Below, piece after piece: positions 63,932 through 64,000 of a DNA stretch of 64,000 nt. The stretch spans positions 129,231-193,230 of the forward strand of contig JANRID010000058.1 of assembly GCA_033765305.1 (NCBI GenBank), written 5' to 3'. Every line of letters begins with the position of its first letter. Within the stretch, counting starts at the first letter, position 1. The position numbers were made by a program, and so were the translations under genes. The notes beneath the pieces are model-generated. The model made no database searches and had not been told where the DNA came from. It saw nothing but the letters and a program-made list of their open reading frames with translations. The stretch comes from RDXT01 sp033765305. GTDB lineage: Bacteria; Bacteroidota; Bacteroidia; J057.

Positions 63932-64000
63932 ATGAAATCCTACAGTGCTGATTTGCGGGCCAAGATTATCAAGCGTCGTTCCAAGGGGGCGAGTGCGGCG
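63932..64000 (+). CDS. IS630-like transposase, N-terminal fragment (runs off the window)
   Basis: The last 23 codons read MKSYSADLRAKIIKRRSK and onward, matching the helix-turn-helix start of IS630/Tc1-family transposases (M-K-x-Y-S-x-D-L-R-x-K-I). The preceding 63789-63931 contains no gene; an AGCTTCGTAAAAGCT hairpin lies near 63883 and may belong to the element's left end. The remainder is outside the window, so intactness is unknown. Confidence 0.72.
   Translation, partial: MKSYSADLRAKIIKRRSKGASAA

Overview
The window reads as two bacterial genomes joined inside one gene. Positions 1 to about 33.7 kb look like a GC-rich Bacteroidota, probably of the Saprospiria type. The evidence is a recurring TAnnTTTG promoter box just upstream of many genes, a type IX secretion C-terminal sorting domain, a carboxypeptidase-regulatory-domain TonB receptor, DUF4175 and DUF4249-like proteins, and the futalosine-pathway enzyme MqnD. 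From about 34 kb to the end it looks like a Verrucomicrobiota-type genome: a PEP-CTERM protein, GYF_2 membrane proteins, an HAF-repeat protein, a short NuoG and an agmatine-to-putrescine gene pair. The TAnnTTTG box is no longer a regular feature there. The change falls inside nuoF (33169-34467), where valine codon choice shifts from GTG/GTA to GTC at roughly 33.8 kb. A chimeric metagenome contig is the simplest explanation; a very large transfer is the alternative.

Left part, 1-12 kb: this looks like the replication-origin region of the Bacteroidota chromosome. An intergenic stretch at 1.5-2.1 kb carries about ten DnaA-box-like 9-mers (one perfect TTATCCACA), then an AT-rich segment with TACTAATACTA-type triplets. 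Two perfect parS palindromes and one near-perfect copy lie at 8.37-8.60 kb, with a weaker one inside mnmG. The genes to the right of the origin (thiL, xth, DUF4175, an anti-sigma-type ATPase, ybeY, a membrane protein, mnmG) all point away from it.

Left part, 12-33 kb: a zinc-ribbon methyltransferase, a CHAD protein, mqnD, a metallo-beta-lactamase-fold hydrolase, yicC, a lipoprotein, a saccharopine/lysine-ketoglutarate-reductase-like protein, a T9SS-secreted serine hydrolase, a RimK-like ATP-grasp enzyme, a peptidoglycan-binding protein, an alanine/glycine symporter with a large periplasmic extension, a TonB-dependent receptor, an ankyrin-repeat protein and a hybrid histidine kinase.

Right part, 33-64 kb: nuoF-nuoG-nuoH closed by a terminator, a CNNM/CorC protein, tRNA-Thr(CGU), a GYF protein, an IscA-type protein, and an oligopeptide ABC operon whose two permeases are fused into one chain. 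Then come a receiver-like/pseudokinase/FGE-fold protein, birA, a cobalamin adenosyltransferase, a DUF4388-FHA protein, lgt, dgt, a stand-alone DUF2126 protein, a GYF/PEP-CTERM pair, an unusual zinc-ribbon SDR, aguB and aguA, an HAF-repeat protein and ppnP. The window ends in the first codons of an IS630-like transposase. I found no CRISPR array, phage or recognisable defence island. The most notable items are the origin/parS region, the fused permease, the pseudokinase-FGE protein and the break in nuoF.
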